From a virus: 64,000 nucleotides of DNA. The notes under the pieces are model-generated. The model ran no database searches and was not told the DNA's origin. It was given only the letters and a program-made list of their open reading frames with translations. Where the stretch lies: positions 1-64,000 of the IMG/VR virus record IMGVR_UViG_3300026521_000226; one strand, given 5' to 3'. Shown piece by piece: positions 55,340 to 63,301 of the stretch (the first letter of the stretch is position 1; each line of letters opens with the position of its first letter). The position numbers and the translations under genes were made by a program.

Positions 55340-55489
55340 TTATTTTTTAATAAAGTAAAAATAGTTGTGATTAACACAACCAATTCCTCCTATAAAATCT
55401 GTATTATTACCAATCTCTTTTCTAAATCTTTTGCATAAATGTTTTTTATCACATTTTTCATAAATACAAATAGTTTTACTATTAACCAT
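55340..55489 (-). CDS. Small Cys/His-rich protein (49 aa)
   Basis: Begins MVNSKTICIYEKCDKKHLC and ends with CVNHNYFYFIKK. The Cx4C...C and C..H pattern could bind zinc. RBS AAGGAG is six bases from the ATG, and the following gene starts 17 bases later. Confidence 0.55.
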   Translation of the reverse strand: MVNSKTICIYEKCDKKHLCKRFRKEIGNNTDFIGGIGCVNHNYFYFIKK

Positions 55490-55575
55490 TTTAAACTCCT
55501 TTTTATAAATTATATACATTTACTCATATTTTTATAGTTCGTTGAAATATGATCAAGATAGATAGGTTTATTGAC

Positions 55576-55797
55576 TTATTTCCAAAAGATTAAATAACTA
55601 TACCCATCTATTGGTTCTTTAATGTTAATTTCTTGTTTTAATAACTTAATTTGTTTACCATCTAAACAACTTAAATCAATTCTAATTTCATATTGATCAT
55701 TTTGATTATCAAACCATTCTTGATATTCTATATCATTCTTTTCAAATAATTCAACAACAAATGAAATGCTTGTCATAATAAATAATGCCTTTATCAT
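55576..55797 (-). CDS. Unknown protein (73 aa)
   Basis: The first ATG has AAGGAG at seven bases. The start is hydrophobic (MIKALFIMTSISFVVEL), then YQEWFDNQNDQYEIRIDLSCLDGKQIK. It could be a short exported protein or a ferredoxin-like fold; not recognised. Confidence 0.45.
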   Translation of the reverse strand: MIKALFIMTSISFVVELFEKNDIEYQEWFDNQNDQYEIRIDLSCLDGKQIKLLKQEINIKEPIDGYSYLIFWK

Positions 55798-55809
55798 CTT
55801 GGTACTCCT

Positions 55810-55974
55810 TTATAAAACAAGTGTTTTTTCACCATGAGATATTCTAAAAGTATCAAATAATGATTTACTTACACTAACTAAACCTAATTCTTGAGCAACA
55901 TATATTGCTGCTTCACTAACATTTGTTATAATACATACTGCAACTTCACCTGGTTCTACAAAATACATTTTCAT
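55810..55974 (-). CDS. Unknown protein (54 aa)
   Basis: MKMYFVEPGEVAVCIITNVSEAAIYVAQELG... A small alpha/beta protein ending HGEKTLVL. The RBS region TAAAGGATAAG is upstream. It is followed closely by the 55,797 gene. Confidence 0.5.
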   Translation of the reverse strand: MKMYFVEPGEVAVCIITNVSEAAIYVAQELGLVSVSKSLFDTFRISHGEKTLVL

Positions 55975-55998
55975 ATCTTATCCTTTAAAATTATTTTA

Positions 55999-56034
55999 GA
56001 GGTTTAACCTCAATCAGAGAACCAAATAGTTCTC
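55999..56034 (-). other. Two tandem hairpins between small genes
   Basis: GAGGTTTAACCTC (55,999-56,011) and GAGAAC-caaata-GTTCTC (56,017-56,034). The second is built from the recurring GTTCTC/GAGAAC words. Possible processing sites. Confidence 0.4.
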
Positions 56035-56043
56035 CTATTGAAA

Positions 56044-56211
56044 TTAATCTTCTTCTTTAATTATTTTAACTTCATATCCTTGTTCTAACATATGAGGTAA
56101 AGCATATTTTTTATAATTTTTAGCAAATAATTTTGCTGTTTCTTTTATTGCAAATTCATTTAATTCTCTCATTATTCCATACTGGTTCTTCAGTAAAACT
56201 TTATATTTCAT
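56044..56211 (-). CDS. Unknown protein (55 aa)
   Basis: MKYKVLLKNQYGIMRELNEF, helical middle, ending VKIIKEED. RBS AAAAGGA lies ahead and the previous gene ends 11 bases upstream. No family. Confidence 0.5.
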   Translation of the reverse strand: MKYKVLLKNQYGIMRELNEFAIKETAKLFAKNYKKYALPHMLEQGYEVKIIKEED

Positions 56212-56222
56212 TTTTTATCCTT

Positions 56223-56414
56223 TTAAAATATTTTTGATTCTAAGATTGAATCATTTTTTCTAATTGTTAAAATACAAAAATCATTTTTAGAGTTTTTATT
56301 TTCTCTTAAAAATTTTCTGTATTCTCTAAAAATTTTTATTTTACTTTTTAGTTTATTTAAAATATATTTGGTACTTCTACCATGTCTTACAGTTTCAAGC
56401 ATTAATTGGTACAT
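56223..56414 (-). CDS. Small basic protein (63 aa)
   Basis: Very Lys/Arg-rich (KYILNKLKSKIKIFREYRKFLRENKNSK). It could bind nucleic acid. It begins after the noncoding stretch that contains hairpins at 56,490 and 56,533. Confidence 0.45.
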   Translation of the reverse strand: MYQLMLETVRHGRSTKYILNKLKSKIKIFREYRKFLRENKNSKNDFCILTIRKNDSILESKIF

Positions 56415-56446
56415 ATTTTTTCCTTTATATAAATTTGTTAAATAAG

Positions 56447-56547
56447 CCTTATATTAAAGACTTATTATGTTTGTATGTAATTCGTTATAGTAGAGAGATT
56501 TTTGCTCTCTACACTCATTTAAACTACCTTTATGGATAATATATCCA
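56447..56547 (-). other. Untranslated stretch with two hairpins
   Basis: GTAGAGAG...CTCTCTAC (56,490-56,512) and TGGATA-ATA-TATCCA (56,533-56,547: 6-bp stem, 3-base loop). A TATAAGGC word sits on the - strand at 56,447-56,453. The combination lies upstream of several small genes and may be a processing site or promoter. Confidence 0.4.
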
Positions 56548-56574
56548 TTGTCTATGTTTATAAGCATACACATG

Positions 56575-57378
56575 CTATGCCTCCTTTGAATCTTCAACTA
56601 ATTTAAGCAAACCATCTTTAGTACCAACAGCAAAGAATTTACCATTATGCACAAATGTAACATTATCATTCTTCTTACTTGGTTCTAATGGTTTCTTAAA
56701 TTCAAAAGAACCATATTTAACAGGCACTGATTGTATTTTCCAAGTGTTTTGATCCTTGTTAAACCACATGAAGTAGTCTACTTCTGTATCAACAAGAGTG
56801 TATTGCAATTCAGGTATAAACTCTTGAGACACAATAATATTATTCCTTTGTTCACACGAAGATAATTTATTATATGCATTACTTCTATTATCACTTTGGT
56901 TCTTTAATGACTGAATATATTTAGTAACAATTTCAAGTGCAAACATAAATGCTTCATCTTGCTCTTTACTATATACATCAGTTATGTTCAATGATTTAAT
57001 TAAACTTATAATGCTATGCTCATTTGGTTCTCTAAGTCCCAAATCATTAGCATCTACTTGGTGCACGAATGCTTCAATACCTAAATAATCTAAACTATTT
57101 AATTCTAAATAGTCCCATATCAATCCTGCACTTGCTCTATTATCATCTTTTGGACTACTTTGATGGTGATCAAAGAATCTAACTCCATCGTATTGTCTAC
57201 CTATGTCAATAATATAGTCATAATCTTGTGGATTTTCTATATGTGCTTGATGAGGTAGTCTATTAATAATATATTCAAATTCTGGTTTAAATACTTTTAA
57301 TAATGCTATTGCTGTTAACTCATCTGCATGGAATAAATTTTGATGCGTTGCTATTCTTTTGATTTGTTTTTTACTCAT
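56575..57378 (-). CDS. MYG1-family (DHH-type) hydrolase
   Basis: 267 aa. ATHQNLFHADELTAIALLK (H12, H17, D19), YDYIIDIG (D58) and RFFDHHQSS (D70-H71-H72) match the MYG1/UPF0160 family, relatives of DHH phosphoesterases. In eukaryotes MYG1 is reported as an RNA exonuclease. The C-terminal part (WKIQSVPVKYGSFEFKKPL, VTFVHNGKFFAVG) fits the family. It might act on RNA or nucleotide scavenging during infection. Length is a little short for the family. Confidence 0.7.
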   Translation of the reverse strand: MSKKQIKRIATHQNLFHADELTAIALLKVFKPEFEYIINRLPHQAHIENPQDYDYIIDIGRQYDGVRFFDHHQSSPKDDNRASAGLIWDYLELNSLDYLGIEAFVHQVDANDLGLREPNEHSIISLIKSLNITDVYSKEQDEAFMFALEIVTKYIQSLKNQSDNRSNAYNKLSSCEQRNNIIVSQEFIPELQYTLVDTEVDYFMWFNKDQNTWKIQSVPVKYGSFEFKKPLEPSKKNDNVTFVHNGKFFAVGTKDGLLKLVEDSKEA

Positions 57379-57407
57379 ATATATTCCTTAATTGAATTTT
57401 ATTTTGT

Positions 57408-57453
57408 AGAGGGATAACGATATGTTTTATCGTCGTCATCATTTTATCCCTCT
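57408..57453 (-). other. Compound hairpin between genes
   Basis: Outer stem AGAGGGATAA...TTATCCCTCT (57,408-57,417 with 57,444-57,453), a perfect 10 bp. Inner stem CGATA...TATCG (57,418-57,432). There is no T-run beyond AAATAAAATA. Possible RNase III site or terminator. Confidence 0.5.
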
Positions 57454-57496
57454 ATCAAATAAAATATAGAACCAAAGGAAATAATCTTTTTTTTGA

Positions 57497-57682
57497 TTAT
57501 TCCTTTTTATCTTGTGGTATTTCAGGCCATTTGTTGTGTTGAACATCTTCTGGTTCTTCTCCTTTGAATAAACCACCTTTTTGAACACCATCGTATAATC
57601 CTGATGCTATATCTAATGGTGCCTCAACTACATCTCTTAAACCTTTACCTACTAATTCTCCAATTGATTTGAAAAAACTCAT
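57497..57682 (-). CDS. Small unknown protein (61 aa)
   Basis: MSFFKSIGELVGKGLRDVVEAPLDI... An amphipathic N-terminal half, then a charged tail (GEEPEDVQHNKWPEIPQDKKE). It starts inside the stop of the gene upstream (ATGA). Confidence 0.5.
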   Translation of the reverse strand: MSFFKSIGELVGKGLRDVVEAPLDIASGLYDGVQKGGLFKGEEPEDVQHNKWPEIPQDKKE

Positions 57683-57804
57683 AAATCCTCCTTTATGTCG
57701 TATAGTTTACCTGTGTTTAGGTCTTCGTAAATACCACATTTATGGTATTTTACCTTGTCTGTCAATACTATGTCTAATTTTTTTGAATGAATTAGATAAC
57801 ACAT
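57679..57804 (-). CDS. Small unknown protein (41 aa)
   Basis: MCYLIHSKKLDIVLTDKVKYHKCGIYEDLNTGKLYDIKEDL, with two Cys. RBS TAAAGGA lies ahead, and it is coupled to the next gene by a four-base overlap. Too short to assign. Confidence 0.45.
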   Translation of the reverse strand: MCYLIHSKKLDIVLTDKVKYHKCGIYEDLNTGKLYDIKEDL

Positions 57805-57827
57805 TTTGTTTCCTTTAATGTTATTTG

Positions 57828-57864
57828 TTTAGTAGTCTTGTCTACGAAAATAAAAACTACTAAA
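57828..57864 (-). other. Hairpin TTTAGTAGT...ACTACTAAA
   Basis: A perfect 9-bp stem, 19-base loop, in the 128-base gap between small genes. Same style as the other inter-gene hairpins on this strand. Confidence 0.45.
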
Positions 57865-57932
57865 TCAATCTCCTTTATATAGATTTTAGTATAGCTTTTT
57901 AGAACTTCAATACTAGTTGGTTCTTTAATTGA

Positions 57933-58127
57933 TTATCTCCACCATACTTTTTGTGGGATAATTCTTTTTTCTTTGTTTAATTTCTTTACCTGGAACAAAG
58001 ATAAACCAGTTTTTGCAGAGACTGCTTTTATTGCGTCTCTGCCGTATCTATCGTGATACACTTCCTCATCAATTAACAAAGCTTGAACACAAGTTCTTGC
58101 CTCATTTCTATTTCTAAATTTATACAT
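57933..58127 (-). CDS. Small HTH-like protein (64 aa)
   Basis: NRNEARTCVQALLIDEEVYHDRYG, then AIKAVSAKTGLSLFQVKKLNKEKRI, a helix-turn-helix-like stretch at about 30-55. Basic C-terminus. Possibly a DNA-binding regulator. Confidence 0.45.
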   Translation of the reverse strand: MYKFRNRNEARTCVQALLIDEEVYHDRYGRDAIKAVSAKTGLSLFQVKKLNKEKRIIPQKVWWR

Positions 58128-58151
58128 AGTAATCCTTTTTAATTATTTTTT

Positions 58152-58225
58152 GAGAGTATATCTCTCATTGAAGAACCAAAGAGTATTTTGGATAGAAGAG
58201 TATTAGTATATTCTCCTTGGTTCTT
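58152..58225 (-). other. Hairpins built on GAGAG and AAGAACCAA
   Basis: GAGAG...CTCTC at 58,152-58,166, and AAGAACCAA (58,171-58,179) pairing with TTGGTTCTT (58,217-58,225). Both lie between genes. Confidence 0.4.
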
Positions 58226-58244
58226 AAATGAAAGATAGAAGAGA

Positions 58245-58616
58245 TTAGGCGATAAAATCACCTAATTTTGATTTTAACTCACTCTTCTCTTCCTCACTAA
58301 TATCAGTGATAAGAGCGAATTTAAATCCCTCTCTCGAAAGAAAATTAGCAACCGAAGTTACTATTTTTTCTTTCTTCTCTTCCCAAGTGATCTCAGGATA
58401 TTTCTCGAATACCAGACTGTAAACAGTTTGGTAAACTTTACTTTTTTTAAGTAGGTTGAAATACCCTAAATACACTTCCTCATCATCTAACATAGTTGTT
58501 AGTCTGATAGGAATATATTTATCCTTCGCCTCTGCATCAGGTTCTAAGAACCTAACACTACCAGCAGCTTTTGCTGCTGTGTTTAATTCATCTTCACTGA
58601 ATCCTCTACTTACCAT
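58245..58616 (-). CDS. Unknown protein (123 aa)
   Basis: MVSRGFSEDELNTAAKAAGSVRFLEPDAEAKD..., helical and charged. RBS AAGGAG precedes it. First gene after a 440-base untranslated leader that begins at the TATAAGG element at 59,059. No family recognised. Confidence 0.5.
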   Translation of the reverse strand: MVSRGFSEDELNTAAKAAGSVRFLEPDAEAKDKYIPIRLTTMLDDEEVYLGYFNLLKKSKVYQTVYSLVFEKYPEITWEEKKEKIVTSVANFLSREGFKFALITDISEEEKSELKSKLGDFIA

Positions 58617-58639
58617 ATTGGCTCCTTAATTATGATATC

Positions 58640-58657
58640 ACACCAACGTCTTGGTGT
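58640..58657 (-). other. Hairpin near the 58,616 ribosome binding site
   Basis: ACACCAA-CGTC-TTGGTGT, a perfect 7-bp stem ending ~24 bases upstream of the gene's start. It may affect translation of the 58,245-58,616 gene. Confidence 0.45.
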
Positions 58658-58718
58658 CATAAAAACAATTAATCCTGGTAAAGGATAGTTAAGAACATCT
58701 ATAATGCTCTCTGTAAAA

Positions 58719-58747
58719 GGCACCGAATAGAGCGAAGCGTCGGTGCC
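58719..58747 (-). terminator. Hairpin with T-run inside the 58,616-59,060 leader
   Basis: Stem GGCACCGA...TCGGTGCC (8 bp), followed on the - strand by TTTTAC. GC-rich against the background. It would end a ~340-base RNA started at the 59,059 element, leaving the coding gene to read-through. An overlapping stem, GCCGT...ACGGC (58,745-58,761), could compete. Confidence 0.55.
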
Positions 58748-59049
58748 GTTGCTAACACGGCGACAATGATAACAAATGCGATAGACATAAAACGGCGATA
58801 GAAACGTATAAACAATAAATAAATATAAACAAGTATTAAAAGATTAGATAAGAATCATCGACGATAAACATATATTATCGTAAAAGCATTATCGTAGAAG
58901 AGACTCGTCTTGCCGATAAGGTAAAAGTATATATCAAAAAAAGGCAGCTTCCTGATTCAACAGCAAAGAATGTTATTTGGTTCTTAACTTTGGTTCTAAA
59001 ATTTTAAGTCTCCCACACTGGAAATCTGCATCTCAACATATAATTGATA
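58748..59049 (-). ncRNA. Possible structured leader RNA, no ORF
   Basis: No open frame of note on either strand. It contains repeated CGATAA/TTATCG words at 58,859-58,895, a C/T-rich AAGCTGCC-T7 tract (58,936-58,952) and two TTGGTTCT words. The 5' part is a 45-bp element shared with 63.2 kb. It could be a small RNA or attenuator; not proven. Confidence 0.4.
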
Positions 59050-59094
59050 GCACTATCTCCTTATATACATCTACCTTAATAGATTTATATAAAG
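59050..59094 (-). promoter_or_regulatory. Candidate phage-RNAP promoter A
   Basis: The 45-base element has CTTTATATAA at its upstream end, then TATAAGG (- strand of 59,059-59,065), then hairpin GATA-GTGC-TATC (59,046-59,057). It matches the 63,239 element at 35 of 45 bases by eye. It lies just after the RNAP gene. Confidence 0.5.
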
Positions 59095-59115
59095 AGATAC
59101 AAGAGGAAACAAGGA

Positions 59116-61974
59116 TTACCCTATAAATAATCCTCCTTTTATATCCTCTGGTTTGATGTCCCCTTTATGAAGCTCATTAACCATCATCTCCACAAATAGA
59201 TCTACTTCTTGTTCAGTAGTCCATAATGAAGTTGATTTGTAAAGAGCCTTAATATATCCTTTAAGGAACTCTTTTCCATTTTTAACAACTTTTCCAAGTG
59301 CTGATTTGTAAGAGTTCCAGAACATATCAATATCTTCAGGAGACACCATAAATGCATCATGGATTGGAATCATTGATGCAAAGCTACTCTCAACCATATA
59401 TTGATTGATTGCAGTTCTTAGCACATATGAATCTAATCCATGTGAATAAGCAGCAATATGTCTAACACCAAAATATTCACTGCTTACTCTTTTCATGAAG
59501 AACTCAACTTTTCTACCTGTTACAGTAGTTTTTATATTTTGAATATCTTCATGACCTGTTTGAGTAACACCTGTTACTGCTGCTATCATACCATCAGACG
59601 CAGCATATGTAAATACTGCTTTGTTGATATGTTTAGTCATCTTAGTGAAGAAATCTCTAAGAGCAGCAGCTTCAGGCATTAACTCTTTAAATTTAGCAGT
59701 CCAAGAATCCCATCTTGGTTCTGAAACTTCAATTATTTCTTTGTCAAGACCGATAGATTCAAGTAATTTTCTACCAATCTTAACAAATCTAACTCTTCCA
59801 GAACCATATTGAAATGGAGTGTATGGTGCTTTTCCTGTTTTTCTAACACCAATTTCTTGGTTGATAGATAAACATTGATTATCATCAATATTTACACCAT
59901 TTACACTCCATTTCATTCCTTGACCCATAGCAGTATAAATATCATATGGTTTATCTTGTGTAGCAAAATCTACATTAAGAGAAGACCATTTCATACCACT
60001 TTTAATACCAAGTGAACATACTTGCATTGCAGTACCTGAAGCTTGTTGATCAATCTCCACTAAAATATTAGTAGGTTGACCTTTAATAGCTTTCCACATA
60101 CTATGTTTGTGAATTGCTATTAATATTTTAAGCTCAAGCTCTTCTTTTTGGTTCTCCCAAATTGAATGTTGTTGAGCTTTTGTAATAGCTTCTTTTTGAA
60201 GTTGTTTAATTTTAAATTCAACTTCATTTAATTCTTTCTCGTAATCAGAGATAATATTACCTAATATCTCTACTGATTTTTGAGAAAGAACTCTTGGTTC
60301 TGCACTACCAAACAGATGATTTCTAAATCCTGTTTGTAATGCAAGATATGCTCCTCCCTTAGCATATACTCTCAAGTTATCTGGTCCAAACTTGAATTGA
60401 GTAAAGAAGTATCCTTGTTTTTCAAAGATTTCGTTTACTCTTCTAATATCCTCTAAAGCATTTGCATGTGCTTTTTGAGCATCTTGAAGAGTAACTCTTA
60501 CTTCTTTACATTCTTTATCAAGATATACTAATTCTCCTGTTGATTTAAGAACAGGATTATTAGCATGAGAATGGAACTCAGTATGTTTAAGAACCATATC
60601 TCTAATTTCTCTTGATTCAGCTAAACCATCAACAAAAGAGTATTTAGTTTGGTTTAGATTATGTAAGAAAATCTTACCACCAATATTTAATGATGGTTTG
60701 AATTTCCACATAGATCCTTGCCAAACTCTTCTGTTTTCAGGATCAAGGTCTATTGTTTTACCTTCACTATCAACCTTAATTAATTTAACAGGTTTTTCAG
60801 TGAAGGCACTTCTTTTTTCAATAGTAAAGAAGCTTTCTAATTTACCTTTAAATGCTGGATGTTTAACAAATTCATTAACAAATGATTTGTTTAAACTACT
60901 AATATTAATAGTTTTAACTCCAATATTCTTAGTATTAGTAAAGATAATAGAACCTTTATCCTTACCATCTAATCCATACCATCTTACTTGTTTAAATAAT
61001 TCAAACAAAGTAAGACCAGCATCAATTAGATTTTCCATATGAGCTTTATCAGTCCAAACTGATGGATTATTTGGTACTGAATAAGCCCCTATAAAATAAC
61101 TCATAAATTCACTTCTTAGTGAAATTTCTTGAGCTTCTTCTTTTTCAAGAAGAATGGAAATAACAAAAGTGAATAATTCAGCAATATCATCTCTAATATT
61201 TAAAGATTGAATATATTTTGCTGATTTATTTTGTTTTACAGGTACAGCAATTTTATCAATTACTGCACCTTTAACAATTTCTTTAAATCTAAATGAACCA
61301 TCAATAAATGCATCAAATGTTTGAAGCACTGTTGGTTCTAACTTATTAGATACAAAGTCTAATACTTTTGTATCTTCATTTAAGTCTTGAACACCAATTA
61401 GTGCTTTAACAAACACATCAGCATCTACACTATCAAGTTCTTTAAATGACTTGATAGAACAAGCTTTTAAGAAGTCTTTTGCTGATTTACTTCTTAAATC
61501 TTTAGAAACTCTTGATTTTACAAGTTCTATTCTACTTGTATTTTCAAGAGTCTCTTTAATTTGTTCTTCTTTATTTTTATCTTCATCTTCAGAAGCAGCT
61601 ACACCAGCTATAAATGCTGCTGCAAATATAGCTTTAGCATTTTCAGCTACTTCCCTTTTTGAAGATTTTGGAGCTTCAATTGAAACTCCTTTAGTAGGAA
61701 TCATATCTCCTACTAATTTTAATAATCTGCTACCATTGATAGCAGATTGAGCAGACATTTCTGCTCTTTTTGCTGCTGCTGCAGCCATTTTTGCCGCAAT
61801 AGCAGCTTTTCTTGCTGCTTTTCTTTCAGCAGCTGATGCTCTAAGAGCATCTTTTAATTTTTCTGCTAAAGGAGCAGATATTTTAGCTCCTTTAATTTCT
61901 TTTACTTCTTTTACTCTTTTAGGAGCAAATGCTCCTAAAAATCTTATTCCATTTTTATTTACTAATTTTCTCAT
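59116..61974 (-). CDS. T7-like single-subunit RNA polymerase, middle/early
   Basis: 952 aa. Motif A VEIDQQASGTAMQ (D642); motif B VRKTGKAPYTPFQYGSG (R711, K715, Y723-G724: R-x3-K-x7-YG as in T7); motif C IPIHDAF (H872-D873). FKFGPDNLRVYAKGG near residue 535 fits the region before motif A. The first ~130 residues are Ala/Lys-rich helices not present in T7 RNAP, and the chain is ~70 residues longer. N4 makes its second polymerase from two subunits; here it is one chain. It would transcribe middle genes. Confidence 0.82.
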   Translation of the reverse strand: MRKLVNKNGIRFLGAFAPKRVKEVKEIKGAKISAPLAEKLKDALRASAAERKAARKAAIAAKMAAAAAKRAEMSAQSAINGSRLLKLVGDMIPTKGVSIEAPKSSKREVAENAKAIFAAAFIAGVAASEDEDKNKEEQIKETLENTSRIELVKSRVSKDLRSKSAKDFLKACSIKSFKELDSVDADVFVKALIGVQDLNEDTKVLDFVSNKLEPTVLQTFDAFIDGSFRFKEIVKGAVIDKIAVPVKQNKSAKYIQSLNIRDDIAELFTFVISILLEKEEAQEISLRSEFMSYFIGAYSVPNNPSVWTDKAHMENLIDAGLTLFELFKQVRWYGLDGKDKGSIIFTNTKNIGVKTINISSLNKSFVNEFVKHPAFKGKLESFFTIEKRSAFTEKPVKLIKVDSEGKTIDLDPENRRVWQGSMWKFKPSLNIGGKIFLHNLNQTKYSFVDGLAESREIRDMVLKHTEFHSHANNPVLKSTGELVYLDKECKEVRVTLQDAQKAHANALEDIRRVNEIFEKQGYFFTQFKFGPDNLRVYAKGGAYLALQTGFRNHLFGSAEPRVLSQKSVEILGNIISDYEKELNEVEFKIKQLQKEAITKAQQHSIWENQKEELELKILIAIHKHSMWKAIKGQPTNILVEIDQQASGTAMQVCSLGIKSGMKWSSLNVDFATQDKPYDIYTAMGQGMKWSVNGVNIDDNQCLSINQEIGVRKTGKAPYTPFQYGSGRVRFVKIGRKLLESIGLDKEIIEVSEPRWDSWTAKFKELMPEAAALRDFFTKMTKHINKAVFTYAASDGMIAAVTGVTQTGHEDIQNIKTTVTGRKVEFFMKRVSSEYFGVRHIAAYSHGLDSYVLRTAINQYMVESSFASMIPIHDAFMVSPEDIDMFWNSYKSALGKVVKNGKEFLKGYIKALYKSTSLWTTEQEVDLFVEMMVNELHKGDIKPEDIKGGLFIG

Positions 61975-62056
61975 AATCTATCCTTTATAAGAAATTTAAA
62001 CCAAACACATCATTTGGTTCTATAAATGTTCAACTAATACTGCTTTTCACTTTGAG

Positions 62057-62085
62057 AAGGATAGAAAAGCATAAACATCCTTATA
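62057..62085 (-). promoter_or_regulatory. Candidate phage-RNAP promoter C
   Basis: Upstream of the RNAP gene in the 172-base gap. TATAAGG (62,079-62,085, - strand) is followed by hairpin AAGGAT...ATCCTT (62,057-62,082), like the promoters at 59.05 and 63.24 kb but without the CTTTATATAA part. Confidence 0.4.
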
Positions 62086-62146
62086 ATTTATAACTACAGA
62101 CATCAGATCATAAGCAGTTTAATGACTTACTTAGGTCAGATTGATT

Positions 62147-62860
62147 TTAGAAGATTAAGTCTTCAAGACTATCTTGGATCTCGAATTTAAAATCTTCATC
62201 ATATTCTTCATCAATTATTGATTTAAAATATGAAATTTTAAATTCAAAATCAGGATCAAAATAGTCTTCCCAATAAACAGTTCCAAAATCAGTATCAGTG
62301 AATTCATTATAAAAATATGAATTAAACACATTTTTATATTCTTCATTTAATACTCTTCTTGGTTCTAATTGGAATTCAGAAAGAATAGACTCAAATGAAA
62401 AATTGAATGTTGAAATCATTAACCATAGAAGTTGGAAAATGAATAACATTTGAAAATCATCTGATAAACAAATGAATTTTTCAATCTTTTCACCTCTGAA
62501 TTCCATTTTCATTGGTAAAGACCATAATACTTTGAAACCAGACTTCTCAGCCATTTTAGCTAAGTCTTCTGGTACCATAAGTATCCAATCACCTTCTTCT
62601 TTAAGTTCTTTAATCATATTAACACCAGATCTTAATGATTTAGGCGCAAAATGACTTGGAACTTTGAATCCAAGATAGTCATTGTAGAAGAGTGTTCCGT
62701 CTTCTGTTACTCTTTGGTTTGTATGGAATAAACCGTGAGAGATGTATGAGTAACGAGAGATAACTGAATTAGTTCTACGTCTACTCATAGCCATCTTATA
62801 GTCTTCATAAGACGACCACAACTCTTCTACAAGTTCCTTAAATAAGGTTTTTGTTACCAT
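62147..62860 (-). CDS. Unknown early protein (237 aa)
   Basis: KTLFKELVEELWSSYEDYKMAMSRRRTN, with a basic patch, then a WILMVPEDLAKMAEKSGFKVLW module; the C-terminal ~100 residues are acidic and aromatic (YFYNEFTDTDFGTVYWEDYFDPD). RBS AAGGAG lies ahead of the ATG. It is the gene after the longest leader, so probably early and strongly transcribed. No family recognised; a host-takeover protein is possible. Confidence 0.45.
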   Translation of the reverse strand: MVTKTLFKELVEELWSSYEDYKMAMSRRRTNSVISRYSYISHGLFHTNQRVTEDGTLFYNDYLGFKVPSHFAPKSLRSGVNMIKELKEEGDWILMVPEDLAKMAEKSGFKVLWSLPMKMEFRGEKIEKFICLSDDFQMLFIFQLLWLMISTFNFSFESILSEFQLEPRRVLNEEYKNVFNSYFYNEFTDTDFGTVYWEDYFDPDFEFKISYFKSIIDEEYDEDFKFEIQDSLEDLIF

Positions 62861-62869
62861 GACTTAATC

Positions 62870-63238
62870 TCCTTTATAAAAATTTACACCAATAATTACA
62901 GCTATATAAGGTGCATTCAACATAGACACCTGATATGGGTACTAGGCTCATCACACCTGTTCCACATACCGAGTAATCTATATTCAGCTGTACCACAACT
63001 GCCTATCCCTTAGGTTCTTGTCTATGCTATTGATGGCAGCATGAGGAACACTTAGGTACTTTAGTTAAGAGTATGAGTGAGAACCTTAGGTACTCGTGTG
63101 ATTGAGTGCTGAAATTAGAAAGGTCTCTCTCTTGATAGTTCTTGTCTAAAGAATTTTAGGCAGTATATTCAAGGTATAGAGCCTTAGGCACTGAAATGAT
63201 AGTACTAAGGATATACCTTAAATAAGTAGTTAGGTAAG
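62870..63238 (-). ncRNA. Untranslated leader with CTTAGG repeats
   Basis: No convincing ORF. On the + strand CTTAGGT/C words lie at 63,009, 63,051, 63,085 and 63,183. Hairpin GAGTA...TACTC lies at 63,070-63,094, and long-range complements such as AACATAGAC/GTCTATGCT occur. It may be a structured RNA or a protein-binding region. Confidence 0.4.
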
Positions 63239-63283
63239 GCACTATTGCCTTATATATACACACCTTGATGTACTTATATAAAG
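63239..63283 (-). promoter_or_regulatory. Candidate phage-RNAP promoter B
   Basis: The 45-base element has CTTTATATAA at its upstream end, then TATAAGG (- strand of 63,248-63,254) and hairpin AAGGCA-ATAG-TGCCTT (63,236-63,251). Compared with 59,050 the stem bases differ but pairing is kept. It lies right after the AT-hook gene. Confidence 0.5.
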
Positions 63284-63301
63284 CAATTAGAAAAAGAAAG
63301 A

